A stretch of DNA of 64,000 nt from Halopseudomonas xinjiangensis. GTDB lineage: Bacteria > Pseudomonadota > Gammaproteobacteria > Pseudomonadales > Pseudomonadaceae. Shown here one piece after another: positions 35,933 through 45,282 of the stretch. A program made the translations under genes and the position numbers. Below the pieces are notes generated by a model. It had not been told where the DNA came from. It made no database searches and saw only the letters and a program-made list of their open reading frames with translations. Location of the stretch: contig NZ_LT629736.1 in NCBI RefSeq assembly GCF_900104945.1, positions 310,001 through 374,000 of the forward strand. The letters run 5' to 3'. How positions within the stretch are numbered: the stretch's first letter is position 1; every line of letters starts with the position of its first letter.

Positions 35933-37429
35933 TCAGGACTTGACGAGGCCCAGCGTACTTAGCGTGCGGCTGCGGACTTGCTTCAGTAGTTCGGCATCGT
36001 TGACCAGAGACTGGCCGTAGGAAGGTACCAGGTCCTGAATGCGCGACTGCCATTCCGGTGTGCTCAGCTCTTTCTTGAAGCAGCGCTGCAGAACGTCCAG
36101 CATCGCCTGAACCGCAGTAGACGCACCGGGCGACGCGCCAAGCAGTGCGGCGAGCGTGCCGTCCTTGGCCGCAACGATCTCGGTACCGAACTCCAGCTTT
36201 CCGTGACCCTTGGCGTCCTTCTTGATGATCTGCACGCGCATGCCGGCATCCTGCAGCTTCCAGTCTTCCTCGCGAGCCTGCGGGAAATAATTGCGCAGCG
36301 AAGCGACACGGTCCTTATGCGACTGAAAGGATTCGGAGATCAGATAGCGCGTCAGATCCATGTTGTCACGACCCACCGCCATCATCGGTGCCACGTTGTA
36401 CGGACGGACCGAGGAGAACAGGTCGAACACCGAACCTTTCTTCAGGAACTTGGTGGTGAAGCCGGCGAAGGGACCGAACAGCAGAGCGGGTTCGCCATTG
36501 ATGATGCGAGTGTCGAGGTGCGGTACGGACATTGGCGGCGCGCCGACTGCAGCCTTGCCATACACCTTGGAGCGGTGCTGCTTGACGATCTCCGGCTTCT
36601 GGCACACCAACCACTGACCGCTGACCGGAAAGCCGCCATAGCCCTGGCTTTCGTCGATATGCGACTTCTGCAGCAGTGGGAGCGAGCCGCCGCCGGCCCC
36701 AAGGAAAACGAAACGCGCATTGAATTCCTTTTCGCCGCCATTGGCGTCGTCTTCGACCTTTACCCGCCAGGTGCCGCGGCTCTTGCTCTTGCGCAGCGAT
36801 TCGACCGAATGGCGCAGGTGCAGATCGAAGCCTTCCTGCTTCTTCAGCCAGTCGATCATGTTGCGGGTGAGCGAGCCGAAGTCGACATCCGAGCCATACT
36901 CGACTCGAGTTGCTGCGACTTTCTCCGCCGGGTTGCGCTGATCCATGACCAGTGGCATCCACTCGCGGATCTCCTCGGGCGAGTCGCTGAACTTCATGTC
37001 CGCGAAGAGATGATGGGCGCTGAGCAATTCCTGGCGTTTGCGCAGGAATGCTACGTCCTTTTCACTCCAGACGAAGCTCTGGTGCGGAGTGGGGTTGATG
37101 AATTTGTTGGGAGCCGGAAGGATGTTCTGCTCGACCAGGTATGACCAGAACTGCAGCGATACCTCGAACGAAGCATTGATGCCCAGCGCCCTGTCGATGG
37201 TGATCGAACCATCACAGCCTTGCGGTGTGTAGTTGAGCTCGCAGTAACCGGCATGACCGGTGCCTGCGTTGTTCCAGCCGTCCGTGCTTTCGTGAGCCAC
37301 GTGATCCAGACGCTCGACCAGGGTAATGGTCATAGCGGGATCGAGCTGTTTGAGCAACATTCCTAGTGTAGCGCTCATGACACCACCACCGACCAGCAAG
37401 ACATCTACGTTTTTTGCTGTCATTAACAT
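35933..37429 (-). CDS. mqo: Malate:quinone oxidoreductase
   Basis: A 498-residue FAD-dependent peripheral membrane enzyme that oxidises malate to oxaloacetate and reduces quinone, a TCA/respiratory chain link typical of pseudomonads. Motifs are the FAD-binding VDVLLVGGGVMSATLG, VERLDHVAHESTDGWNNAGTGHAGYCELNYTP, and a C-terminal GxSPGAST stretch (LLGASPGASTAV). The ATG at 37429 follows AGAGG; ATG 37423 is also possible, and an in-frame ATG at 37456 would add residues without family support. It is convergent with the M48 gene. Confidence 0.96.
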   Translation of the reverse strand: MLMTAKNVDVLLVGGGVMSATLGMLLKQLDPAMTITLVERLDHVAHESTDGWNNAGTGHAGYCELNYTPQGCDGSITIDRALGINASFEVSLQFWSYLVEQNILPAPNKFINPTPHQSFVWSEKDVAFLRKRQELLSAHHLFADMKFSDSPEEIREWMPLVMDQRNPAEKVAATRVEYGSDVDFGSLTRNMIDWLKKQEGFDLHLRHSVESLRKSKSRGTWRVKVEDDANGGEKEFNARFVFLGAGGGSLPLLQKSHIDESQGYGGFPVSGQWLVCQKPEIVKQHRSKVYGKAAVGAPPMSVPHLDTRIINGEPALLFGPFAGFTTKFLKKGSVFDLFSSVRPYNVAPMMAVGRDNMDLTRYLISESFQSHKDRVASLRNYFPQAREEDWKLQDAGMRVQIIKKDAKGHGKLEFGTEIVAAKDGTLAALLGASPGASTAVQAMLDVLQRCFKKELSTPEWQSRIQDLVPSYGQSLVNDAELLKQVRSRTLSTLGLVKS

Positions 37430-37626
37430 GTCGCCTCTTGCGAAAAACTGCGCCAATGATACCGGTTTCTCCGAGGCGGTAATACATACAAAACCTAGGC
37501 GAATAGTCTAAATCGCACGCCTTGCTGGCACAGCCGGCGAGCCGGCTCCTTGCTTCAGATCATGGCGATTCCTCCTGATGGTAGTTTAAGCTCGGCGCTT
37601 GGCAATAAGCTTACAGCGAGAGCGGC

Positions 37627-38730
37627 ATGCAAGAGATCATCATCGTCGGCGGCGGTATCATGGGTTGCCTGACGGCACTCAATCTGCTCGAAGCTGGCAT
37701 CCGGGTTACGTTGCTCGAACGCCAACGCGCGGGCCGGGAGGCATCCTGGGCCGGCGGTGGGATCGTCTCGCCGCTATATCCCTGGCGCTACGGCAAGCCG
37801 GTGCAGGTGCTCGCGAGCTGGTCGCAGGGCTACTATCCGCGTCTGGCCGAGGAGCTGAAGCAACAGACCGGAATCGATCCCGAGGTCAGCAGCTGCGGTC
37901 TCATGTGGCTTGATCATGCTGAACAGGAGCAGGCCCTCGCCTGGGCTGCCAGCCAGGCGCAGCCGTTGCGCCGAGTAGACTCAAGCTTCATCTATCGACA
38001 GGTTCCGGAGCTTGCGCCCGGCTACCAGTCGGCGTTGTGGCAGGACGACCTGGCCAATGTACGCAATCCGCGGCTGATGGCCGCGCTACTGAAGCGACTA
38101 AATGCAGATCCGAACTTCTCCCTGGTCGAGCAGTGTCCGGCTGATGAGTTGATCATTACCGGCGGACGGGTAGGTGGCGTACGAGGCGGTGGGCGGTCGT
38201 TTCACGCCGAGAAGGTCGTGATTGCCGCTGGCGCCTGGAGCGGCGAATGGCTCGGGACGCTTGGTTACGAGCTGCCGGTTCAACCGGTGAAGGGGCAGAT
38301 GCAGCTGTATCGCTGCATGCCTGGCTGGTTGCCGAGCATGGTGTTGTTCGAGGGACGCTACGCGATCCCCAGGCGGGATGGACATGTCCTGATCGGCAGC
38401 ACGCTCGAACATACCGGCTTCGATGCGAGTACTACCGTGGAGGCCTTCGCTTCGCTGCGCCAGTCGGCTTTGCAGTTGTTGCCGGGTCTGGCTGCCCAGC
38501 AACCGGTCGGGCAATGGGCAGGATTGCGGCCCGGCTCGCCCGATGGGGTGCCCTTCATTGGTGAGGTCCCCGGGTTAAGCGGCCTGTGGCTGAACGCCGG
38601 GCATTACCGCAATGGGTTGGTGCTGGCGCCAGCTTCCTGTCGGCTGGTCGCTGATCTGATCAGCGGGCGCCAGCCGGCCATTGATCCAGCACCTTACGCA
38701 CCGGCGTTACGGCTGGGTTCGATCGCCTGA
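37627..38730 (+). CDS. thiO: Glycine oxidase ThiO
   Basis: A 367-residue FAD-dependent amino-acid oxidase of the DAO family. It converts glycine to iminoacetate (glyoxylate imine) for thiazole synthesis in thiamine biosynthesis. The dinucleotide-binding motif IIIVGGGIMGCLTALNLLEAG opens the protein, followed by ERQRAGREASWAGGGIVSPLYPWRY, which is characteristic of ThiO. Near the end is PVGQWAGLRPGSPDGVPFIGEVPGLSGLWLNAGHYRNGL. Its stop lies four bases from the convergent pilR stop, so there is no room for a separate terminator. The same thiO-pilR linkage is known in P. aeruginosa. Confidence 0.92.
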   Translation: MQEIIIVGGGIMGCLTALNLLEAGIRVTLLERQRAGREASWAGGGIVSPLYPWRYGKPVQVLASWSQGYYPRLAEELKQQTGIDPEVSSCGLMWLDHAEQEQALAWAASQAQPLRRVDSSFIYRQVPELAPGYQSALWQDDLANVRNPRLMAALLKRLNADPNFSLVEQCPADELIITGGRVGGVRGGGRSFHAEKVVIAAGAWSGEWLGTLGYELPVQPVKGQMQLYRCMPGWLPSMVLFEGRYAIPRRDGHVLIGSTLEHTGFDASTTVEAFASLRQSALQLLPGLAAQQPVGQWAGLRPGSPDGVPFIGEVPGLSGLWLNAGHYRNGLVLAPASCRLVADLISGRQPAIDPAPYAPALRLGSIA

Positions 38731-38734
38731 TCAG

Positions 38735-40078
38735 TTAATCTTCCATGCCCAGCTTTTTTAGCCGATAGCGCAACGAGCGAAAAGTGAGGCCCAGACGTTT
38801 CGCAGCCGCAGTCTTGTTCCAGCGTGTTTCTTCCAGCGCCTGCGTGATCGCACGGCGCTCGATATCGTCCAGATAGTCTTCGAGTGAGTCGATGTCTCCC
38901 AGCGACAGGTTTTCTTCGCTGCTGCTGGCGATGTCCGACAGCAGGATGTCTTCAGCGTCGATCACGTTGCCTTCGCATAGGGTGAAGGCGCGCTCCAGCG
39001 TGTTCTCCAGCTCACGAACATTGCCCGGGAAGCGATAGTTGCAAAGCTGCTCCAGGCAGGCGCTGGTCAGTTTGGGTGCCGGCAGGCCGTTGCGGCCAGC
39101 CAGTTGAGTGAGAATATGCCGGGCCAGGAGCGGGATGTCTTCGCGGCGTTTGCGTAGCGGCGGTACGCTCAGTTCGATCACGTTGATCCGGTAGAAAAGG
39201 TCTTGACGGAAACGGCCGGCAGCAACTTCCGCAGCCAGATCCTTGTGGGTGGCGCACAGCAGTCGCACGTCCACGGTCTCTTCCTGCTGCGTGCCAACCG
39301 GGCGCACGGCTTTCTCCTGGATAGCCCGTAACAGCTTGACCTGCATCGCCATCGGCAGATCGGCCACCTCGTCGAGAAACAGCGTGCCCCCCTTGGCTGC
39401 TTGGAACAGTCCAGGCTTGTCCGAGACGGCTCCGGTGAAGCTGCCCTTGCGATGACCAAAGAATTCGCTTTCCATCAATTCCGAGGGAATCGCCCCGCAG
39501 TTGACCGGCACGAAGGGGTGGCTGGCGCGAGGGCCAAGCGCATGAATTCGACGTGCCACCAGCTCCTTGCCGCTGCCCGACTCGCCGCTGATGTACAGCG
39601 GCGCCTGGCTGCGCGCCAGCTTGGCGATCTGTCCACGCAACTGCTGGATCGGGGCAGACAGCCCCAGAATAGGGTCGTCGACCGCCGTGTCAGGTTCCGG
39701 CTCGGCCTTGCTGCTCAGGCGTAGCGCGCTGCTGACCAGTTCGCGCAGCCGCTGCAGGTCGACCGGTTTGGTCAGAAAATCGAAGGCACCGGCCTTCAGC
39801 GCCGTAATCGCCGTATCCAGGCTGCCGTAGGCGGTGATCATGGCGACCGGCAAGGAAGGACAGTTCTGCTGAATATGTCTTACCACCATCATGCCGTCGC
39901 CGTCGGGAAGGCGCATGTCGGTCAGACACAGGTCGAACCGTTCCTCACGCAGCATGTCCAGCGCCGCGGCCAGGGTTGTGGCGCTGCGAGTGCGCATGTT
40001 CATGCGCCGAAGCGTCATATCGAGCAGTTCGAGGATGTCCGGCTCGTCGTCGATGATCAAAACCAGCGGGCTAGTCAT
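38735..40078 (-). CDS. pilR: Sigma-54-dependent response regulator PilR
   Basis: A 447-residue NtrC-type activator. The receiver domain (1-120) has the phospho-acceptor Asp54 in CLTDMRLPDGDG. The AAA+ domain has Walker A GESGSGKE, the sigma-54 contact loop GSFTGA and the switch region GGTLFLDEVADLP. The C-terminus has a Fis-type helix-turn-helix (NKTAAAKRLGLTFRSLRYRLKKLG). It activates pilA from the sigma-54 promoter present in this window. I use the ATG at 40078, since the receiver domain begins MTSPLVLIIDDEP; an in-frame ATG at 40114 is also open. It follows pilS by 42 bases. Confidence 0.95.
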   Translation of the reverse strand: MTSPLVLIIDDEPDILELLDMTLRRMNMRTRSATTLAAALDMLREERFDLCLTDMRLPDGDGMMVVRHIQQNCPSLPVAMITAYGSLDTAITALKAGAFDFLTKPVDLQRLRELVSSALRLSSKAEPEPDTAVDDPILGLSAPIQQLRGQIAKLARSQAPLYISGESGSGKELVARRIHALGPRASHPFVPVNCGAIPSELMESEFFGHRKGSFTGAVSDKPGLFQAAKGGTLFLDEVADLPMAMQVKLLRAIQEKAVRPVGTQQEETVDVRLLCATHKDLAAEVAAGRFRQDLFYRINVIELSVPPLRKRREDIPLLARHILTQLAGRNGLPAPKLTSACLEQLCNYRFPGNVRELENTLERAFTLCEGNVIDAEDILLSDIASSSEENLSLGDIDSLEDYLDDIERRAITQALEETRWNKTAAAKRLGLTFRSLRYRLKKLGMED

Positions 40079-40120
40079 GGGGATTGGATGTGCTCCTTGC
40101 TGTCCTGTTGGCATGATCCA

Positions 40121-41710
40121 TCATACCAAGCGTTTGGGGTGGGCGAACGTGATGCGCATACAACATCCGCGAGGCTCCAGGGGTTCGTATTCCAGCCGGG
40201 CCTGGTTGCTCTCGCATAGTTCGCGCGAGATATACAGGCCCAGGCCCGTGCCCGATGCCTCGGTGGTGTAGAACGGCTCGAAAATGTGCGGTACATGATC
40301 GGGATCGATGCCCGGCCCGTGGTCGATGACTTCAAGCACCGGCAGATCGGTATCGCGTTTGATGTACAAGCGGATCCAGATGGTGCGCGTATCGCCCTCG
40401 CGGCCGCTGTAGCGCAACGCGTTCTGACAGAGATTGCCGACCACCTGACCGAGCTGGTTGGGGTCCATCCGCGTGAGTATCGCATCGCCGGCGGACTGCT
40501 CCTCGCACTCGAGTTCGATCACATCGTTGGGCAACCTTGATGGCTCGAAGTCTTGCAGAAATTGCTCGACCCACAACCAAAGATCGACCAGTTGCGGCTC
40601 GCTCGGCCGACGACGGGACAGTTCCAGCACCGTCTCGATGACCCGGTTCATGCGCTTGGAGTGTTGCTGGATGATTTCGCTGAGGCGCTGGTCCTGTTCG
40701 CTGAGCTGCGCGGATTCGCCGAGCAGTTGCGCCGCATGGCTGATTGCGCCCAGCGGGTTGCGAATTTCATGGGCAATGCTGGCCGTCAGGCGGCCGAGGG
40801 AGGCGAGTTTGAGTTGCTGGGCCTGCTGCGCTACCTGTGCGTTATCGTCGAGGAAGATCAGCACCGTCTCCTCGCCAGCCTGGGTGAGTGGCTTGAAGTT
40901 GGCCATCAGCTCGGCACCGCCGCTGTGATTCTGGAAGGGCAGGGCGCGGATCGAAGGGTACTGCTGCCATTGCTGCAGCCGCTGCGCGAGCGAGGGCGAC
41001 AATCCGTCCAGCGCCATCTCGCGCATGATCGGCTTGCCAAGCATCTGCGCAGCCGCTTCGTTGGCCAACAGCACCTGATGACGGGCATTGGCCACGACAA
41101 TTCCGGTGCGCATGCGTTGAATGATCAGCTTGTTGAGTTTTTCCAGCGATGCCAGGCTGACCGCCTGTTGTTGGGCCAGCGATTCCGACTGCTGGAGCTT
41201 GCGGCTGAGCCGCTGCACGAAGAGTGCGACGGCGAAGAAAATGCAGCCAAGCACGCCGACCTGCAGATAGTTTTGCGGCAGGGACGGCATCGACAGGCTG
41301 AGGAAGAAAGTCAGGTACATCAGCGCCAGACTGGCTAGCGCTGCCAGCAGCAGACCGATCCGGCCATGCAGCAGGATGTTGCCGGTCGCCACCGGGATCA
41401 ACAGCAGGTTGCCGAACCCGCTGCCGGCGCCGCCGGCCGCGTAGAACAACAGGCTGAGCAGGAAAATGTCCAGAACTGCCATGGCGAACAAGTGCAGGTC
41501 GCGACGGCCCTGATGAAGCATCAAGGCGATGGCCACGTTGACCAGCAGATAGACCCAGCTGGCCGCTTCGTACAGTTCGGGATTGGCGAGATCGAGCACG
41601 CCTTCGCGCAGCGAGGTGCTCAGCAGAGCAAGCAGAAACGCCAGAACCACCCGGTAGACGTTGTAGATCCGGACAATCCGCGCGCGCTGCGAATCCGCTT
41701 GCCTAGCCAT
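40121..41710 (-). CDS. pilS: Sensor histidine kinase PilS
   Basis: A 529-residue inner-membrane kinase. About six N-terminal membrane helices (20-165) are followed by a short coiled coil, a PAS domain (about 190-290), the HisKA domain with His314 in SIAHEIRNPLGAISHAAQLL, and an ATPase domain with N, G1 and G2 boxes (QNALRYS, VIDHGPGIDPDHVPHIFEPFYTT, GTGLGLYI). This multi-helix PAS kinase organisation is that of PilS, which senses pilin levels and phosphorylates PilR. The ATG at 41710 gives MARQADSQRARIVRIYNVYR and overlaps the upstream small gene by eight bases, implying coupling. Confidence 0.95.
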   Translation of the reverse strand: MARQADSQRARIVRIYNVYRVVLAFLLALLSTSLREGVLDLANPELYEAASWVYLLVNVAIALMLHQGRRDLHLFAMAVLDIFLLSLLFYAAGGAGSGFGNLLLIPVATGNILLHGRIGLLLAALASLALMYLTFFLSLSMPSLPQNYLQVGVLGCIFFAVALFVQRLSRKLQQSESLAQQQAVSLASLEKLNKLIIQRMRTGIVVANARHQVLLANEAAAQMLGKPIMREMALDGLSPSLAQRLQQWQQYPSIRALPFQNHSGGAELMANFKPLTQAGEETVLIFLDDNAQVAQQAQQLKLASLGRLTASIAHEIRNPLGAISHAAQLLGESAQLSEQDQRLSEIIQQHSKRMNRVIETVLELSRRRPSEPQLVDLWLWVEQFLQDFEPSRLPNDVIELECEEQSAGDAILTRMDPNQLGQVVGNLCQNALRYSGREGDTRTIWIRLYIKRDTDLPVLEVIDHGPGIDPDHVPHIFEPFYTTEASGTGLGLYISRELCESNQARLEYEPLEPRGCCMRITFAHPKRLV

Positions 41711-41939
41711 TGCGGTCCGCTTCGAGATGCTCGACGCTACAGTACCAGTGCGCTTCTTCGCGTATGGCTTCACCCTCTGGCAGATGCAAGCCGCAGCGTA
41801 CACAGCGCACCATCAGTGGCGGCTTCTCGGCGGCCGGAGGTGGTCTGCGCTTGCTGGCCTGCCACGCCTGCCATTGTCGCCAGAAGGTGAATGCTGCGAA
41901 CAGGACGATCAACAGCAGAATGAACTTGATGAGGCCCAT
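41703..41939 (-). CDS. PP0621-type small membrane protein upstream of pilS
   Basis: A 78-residue protein with one N-terminal membrane helix (MGLIKFILLLIVLFAAFTFW). A short Lys/Arg/Pro linker follows, then a cytosolic zinc-ribbon-like tail with CVRCGLHLPEGEAI and HWYCSVEHLE (two Cys in CxxC plus His/Cys). AGGA lies six bases before the ATG at 41939; a second in-frame ATG is at 41945. The gene overlaps pilS, and I recall the same small gene annotated as PP0621 family before pilS in other pseudomonads. Its function is not known to me; the position suggests a role with PilS/PilR signalling. Confidence 0.85.
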   Translation of the reverse strand: MGLIKFILLLIVLFAAFTFWRQWQAWQASKRRPPPAAEKPPLMVRCVRCGLHLPEGEAIREEAHWYCSVEHLEADRNG

Positions 41940-42267
41940 CGTCATTCCTGTAGTGAAAATCGGAGAGGCGCCAGTGTAGCCGAAGCAGCCGAAGGGCCAT
42001 AGCTCGGTACGTCGCCGCTGGCGTGTTTGTGTCAGCCAGTCGGGGCTTGGTAAAGATATTCAGGCGATACGTCGCACGGCTGTGCCAGGTGCGTGGCGGG
42101 CGAATCCAAAGGAGTACAAACGAAAGCGCCTTGGACCAGGTGCGCACGTCGGCTGGCTTCCGTTCGGAAACCTCGTGGCTGGATCACGTCAGGCTGGGAA
42201 AGCGACGACTGTGTCGTCAGGAAGGTCGCCGGATGCGGAGCCGGAGACTCCGCATCCGTGATCGGTA
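41940..42267. other. Intergenic region with a terminator-like hairpin
   Basis: About 330 bases between the bamD stop (42268) and the PP0621-type gene start. The reading frames are low-complexity and lack ribosome binding sites. A perfect 11-base stem (42230-42240 and 42248-42258, CGGATGCGGAG and its complement, loop of seven) lies ten bases after the bamD stop in its transcription direction and probably terminates it, although no T-run follows. The promoter of the pilSR unit should lie here, but I cannot single out -35/-10 boxes. Confidence 0.6.
42230..42258 (-). terminator. Terminator-like hairpin after bamD
   Basis: Perfect 11-base arms with a 7-base loop lie immediately downstream of the bamD stop on the minus strand. 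There is no uridine-tract equivalent, so it could instead protect the 3' end. Confidence 0.6.
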
Positions 42268-43257
42268 TCAGTCGAACAGGCCGAAGGTAAGGCGGTTCAA
42301 CCAGGAGCGTCCGCGTTGCTGTTCGTACACAGGCGTGCGAATGTCGCTGGGGATCGCCGCGCGGGCATCCTGATACTGCCGTTCCATTTCGCGCTCGGCT
42401 ACGGTGGTGCCGCCTTCGCGGGGCGGGGTCAAGAGTTTATCGAGCGCGCCGACGGTCATCGATTCAACCCAGCCAGCGTCGCGCTCCGCCGGTTCGACAT
42501 GGTGTAGGAACTCGCCGTCTTCCAGACTCGGATGCTCCGGATAGTTGGCTCGCAGCACCGTCAACGAGTCGTTGGCCAGCTCTTCCAGTGCCAGCCGGTT
42601 GTAGGCTTCGACCATCAGAGCCAGACCATCCGGTACGGCAGGCGTTTGCTGGAAGTTCTCAACTACGTAGCGGCCGCGGTTGGCTGCGGCCACGAAGGCG
42701 CCGCGCTTGAGATAATAATGACCGACATGAACGTCGTAAGCCGCCAGCAGATTGCGCAGATACACCATGCGCAGCCGTGCGTCTGCAGCGTAACGGCTGT
42801 CGGGGAACCGGCTGACCAACTGCGCGAACTCATTGAACGAATCGCGCGCACCACCTGGATCACGGCGAGTCATGTCCAACGGCAGGAAGCGCTCGAAAAT
42901 ACCCCGGTCCCGGGTAAAGGACGCCATGCCGCGCATGTAATAGGCATAGTCGACGTTCTGATGTTGCGGGTGCAGCCGGATGAAGCGATCGGCCGAGGAG
43001 CGAGCGGCTTCCGGCTCCATGTTCTGGTAGTAGGCGTAGATTAGCTCCAATTGCGCCTGCTCGGCGAAACGGCCGAACGGATAGCGCGATTCCAGCGCGC
43101 GCAGCTTCTCGATCGCCGGGCCGAAGTTGCGGGCATCCAGATCTTCCTGCGCCATGCTGTACAGCTCGGATTCGCTGAGCGACTCGTCAAGCGTCTTGGT
43201 GTTGGAAGAACAGGCCGCCAACAGGGCGAACAAACCGACCAGCAACAGGTGTTTCAT
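42268..43257 (-). CDS. bamD: Outer-membrane assembly lipoprotein BamD (ComL)
   Basis: A 329-residue lipoprotein of the BAM complex that inserts beta-barrel proteins into the outer membrane. The signal peptide ends in the lipobox LLAACSS ([16 protein letters not shown]), and five TPR-like repeats follow, beginning [32 protein letters not shown]. The ATG at 43257 gives the most natural signal peptide; in-frame ATGs at 43266-43290 are possible. It is about 70-80 residues longer than E. coli BamD because of a C-terminal extension after about 260, as in other pseudomonads. It is divergent from rluD, an arrangement conserved in gammaproteobacteria. Confidence 0.96.
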   Translation of the reverse strand: MKHLLLVGLFALLAACSSNTKTLDESLSESELYSMAQEDLDARNFGPAIEKLRALESRYPFGRFAEQAQLELIYAYYQNMEPEAARSSADRFIRLHPQHQNVDYAYYMRGMASFTRDRGIFERFLPLDMTRRDPGGARDSFNEFAQLVSRFPDSRYAADARLRMVYLRNLLAAYDVHVGHYYLKRGAFVAAANRGRYVVENFQQTPAVPDGLALMVEAYNRLALEELANDSLTVLRANYPEHPSLEDGEFLHHVEPAERDAGWVESMTVGALDKLLTPPREGGTTVAEREMERQYQDARAAIPSDIRTPVYEQQRGRSWLNRLTFGLFD

Positions 43258-43459
43258 CGACATATGTGACATCCGGATGGACGACCGCAAGCTGTTGCCT
43301 GGGTGGGCGTCCTGTTATAGTTGGACCTCGTTTCCTGGCACGCCGCCTGCTCGGCAGGTGCCTCGAAGAAGCCGTATTTAACCACAGCGCAGAGGCGAAA
43401 ACCAAAACGGGATTCGGCCTGTGTGTCCGGCGCCTTTCGCGCGCTTTACGTGAGTTCCC

Positions 43460-44419
43460 ATGTCAGATCGCATCCGCTTGTCCGCCCAGGTTGCCTCCGA
43501 GTCAGGAGGCCAGCGCCTCGACCAGGTCGCCGCCCAGTTATTCCCCGATTTTTCGCGCTCGCGCCTGCAGAGCTGGATAAAGGATGGCAGTCTGACCATG
43601 GACGGCAAGACCGTTCGCACTCGCGATACCGTCTACGGTGGCGAGTTGCTTGAGCTCGACGCCGAACGCGAGGCGCAGGGGGACTGGCAACCCGAGGCGA
43701 TCGACCTGGATATCGTCTATGAAGACCACGCGCTACTGGTGATCAACAAGCCGGCAGGTCTGGTGGTGCATCCGGCTGCCGGGCATCAGGATGGCACTCT
43801 GCTCAATGCTCTGCTGCATCACGCACCGGAGCTGGCCAAGGTGCCGCGAGCCGGCATCGTGCATCGTCTGGACAAGGACACCACTGGTCTGATGGTCGTG
43901 GCCAAGACCCTGGAATCGCAGAACGATCTGGTCAATCAACTGCAGGCTCGCACGGTCACGCGCGAATATGAATGTGTGGTGGTGGGCGTGATGACCGCAG
44001 GCGGCAAGGTTGATCAGCCAATCGCCCGGCACGGTACCAACCGCCAGAAGATGGCAGTAGTCGCCGGCGGCAAGGATGCGGTCAGCCACTATCGGGTCAT
44101 CAACCGCTTCCGGGCGCACACCCATGTAAAGGTAAAGCTTGAGACCGGTCGCACCCACCAGATCCGCGTGCACATGAGTCACATCCATTCTCCGCTGGTG
44201 GGCGATCAGACCTATGGCGGCCGGCTGCGTATCCCGCCGGGAGCCAGCCAGGCGCTGATCAAGATGCTCCGCGAATTCCCGCGTCAGGCGCTGCACGCTC
44301 GCCGGCTGGAGCTCCAGCACCCGGATGATGGCCGCACCATGCGCTGGGAAAAGCCCCTGCCTGAAGACATGCAGCAGCTCCTGGCGATGCTGCGTGACGA
44401 CGGCGAGATCGATGAATGA
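43460..44419 (+). CDS. rluD: 23S rRNA pseudouridine(1911/1915/1917) synthase RluD
   Basis: A 319-residue enzyme that makes the three pseudouridines of helix 69, important for ribosome assembly and termination. An S4-like RNA-binding domain is at the N-terminus (RLDQVAAQLFPDFSRSRLQSWI). The catalytic motif HRLDKDTTG (135-143) contains the nucleophile Asp138. ETGRTHQIRVHM is the usual RluA-family box. It is divergent from bamD, and its TGA overlaps the pgeF ATG (ATGA), so translation of the two is coupled. Confidence 0.97.
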   Translation: MSDRIRLSAQVASESGGQRLDQVAAQLFPDFSRSRLQSWIKDGSLTMDGKTVRTRDTVYGGELLELDAEREAQGDWQPEAIDLDIVYEDHALLVINKPAGLVVHPAAGHQDGTLLNALLHHAPELAKVPRAGIVHRLDKDTTGLMVVAKTLESQNDLVNQLQARTVTREYECVVVGVMTAGGKVDQPIARHGTNRQKMAVVAGGKDAVSHYRVINRFRAHTHVKVKLETGRTHQIRVHMSHIHSPLVGDQTYGGRLRIPPGASQALIKMLREFPRQALHARRLELQHPDDGRTMRWEKPLPEDMQQLLAMLRDDGEIDE

Positions 44420-45147
44420 ATAGCGACTGGCTCTGCGCAGACTGGCCAGCGCCGGCAGGTGTCCGTACCTGTATTACTACGCGCCGCGGTGGGGTCAGCC
44501 AAGCGCCATGGGCCGGTCTGAATCTCGGCACCCATGTTGGTGATGACCCGTCTGCGGTTGCGGCCAATCGCGAGCGGCTGGTCGATGCGCTGGGCTGCGC
44601 ACCGGCCTGGCTGGAGCAGACGCATAGCGTGAAGGTGGTGCGTGCCGATGCCTCACAGGTACTCGATGCTGATGCCAGCTGGACCGACCAGCCTGGCGTT
44701 GCCTGCACCATCATGACAGCGGACTGCCTGCCGGTCATGTTCTGCGACCGGGCCGGCACTCGGGTAGCCGCGGCGCACGCGGGCTGGCGTGGGCTGGCTG
44801 GCGGAATCCTGGAGCAGGCGATTGCAGCCATGCAGGTCGCCCCTGCGGATATCCTGGTCTGGCTGGGGCCGGCGATCGGGCCAGATGCGTTCGAAGTGGG
44901 CGAAGAGGTCCGTCAGGCCTTTGCCGACCACGATCCGGTCGCCTTGCAGGCTTTCAGACCTTCTGGCCGGCATGGCCATTACCTGGCAGACATCTACCGT
45001 CTGGCACGCCAACGCCTGGAGCTGGCAGGCGTAGGGTCGGTCCACGGGGGCGGGTTTTGCACGGTCTCCGACGCCGAACGTTTTTATTCCTATCGTCGCG
45101 ACGGTCAGACAGGCCGCTTCGCCTCGCTGATTTGGCTCGTGCGCTGA
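44416..45147 (+). CDS. pgeF: Peptidoglycan editing factor PgeF (YfiH, laccase-domain)
   Basis: A 243-residue protein with the DUF152/laccase-like fold. The metal-site residues are visible in HVGDDPS, THSVKVV, TADCLPVMFCD and AAHAGWRGLAGG, and the C-terminus has GGGFCTVSDAERFYSYRRDGQTGRFASLIW. In E. coli the protein removes erroneous L-Ser from muropeptide precursors and also shows polyphenol oxidase activity in vitro. It overlaps rluD and precedes clpB, the order common to many gammaproteobacteria. Confidence 0.95.
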   Translation: MNSDWLCADWPAPAGVRTCITTRRGGVSQAPWAGLNLGTHVGDDPSAVAANRERLVDALGCAPAWLEQTHSVKVVRADASQVLDADASWTDQPGVACTIMTADCLPVMFCDRAGTRVAAAHAGWRGLAGGILEQAIAAMQVAPADILVWLGPAIGPDAFEVGEEVRQAFADHDPVALQAFRPSGRHGHYLADIYRLARQRLELAGVGSVHGGGFCTVSDAERFYSYRRDGQTGRFASLIWLVR

Positions 45148-45195
45148 GCATCGGCGCAGTCCGACAAATTTTTGACTCCTGTCAATGCGACAGAC

Positions 45196-45223
45196 CTTGA
45201 AAGGTCCATAATCGACCCTATCT
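45196..45223 (+). promoter_or_regulatory. Heat-shock (sigma-32) promoter of clpB
   Basis: CTTGAAA (45196-45202), a 13-base spacer, then CCCTATCT (45216-45223) matches the sigma-32 consensus CTTGAAA-N13-17-CCCCATNT very closely. It lies 60 bases before the clpB start. Confidence 0.92.
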
Positions 45224-45282
45224 AAAGTCCATCAATCATTGAACCTGCCGGACTGACCGGCTTTCAAGACAGGACAAGATTC

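Noticed and set aside
42023-42373. Plus-strand ORF of 116 codons between the pilS region and bamD
   Set aside because: It has an Arg-rich composition, overlaps the bamD 3' end in antisense, and has no ribosome binding site.
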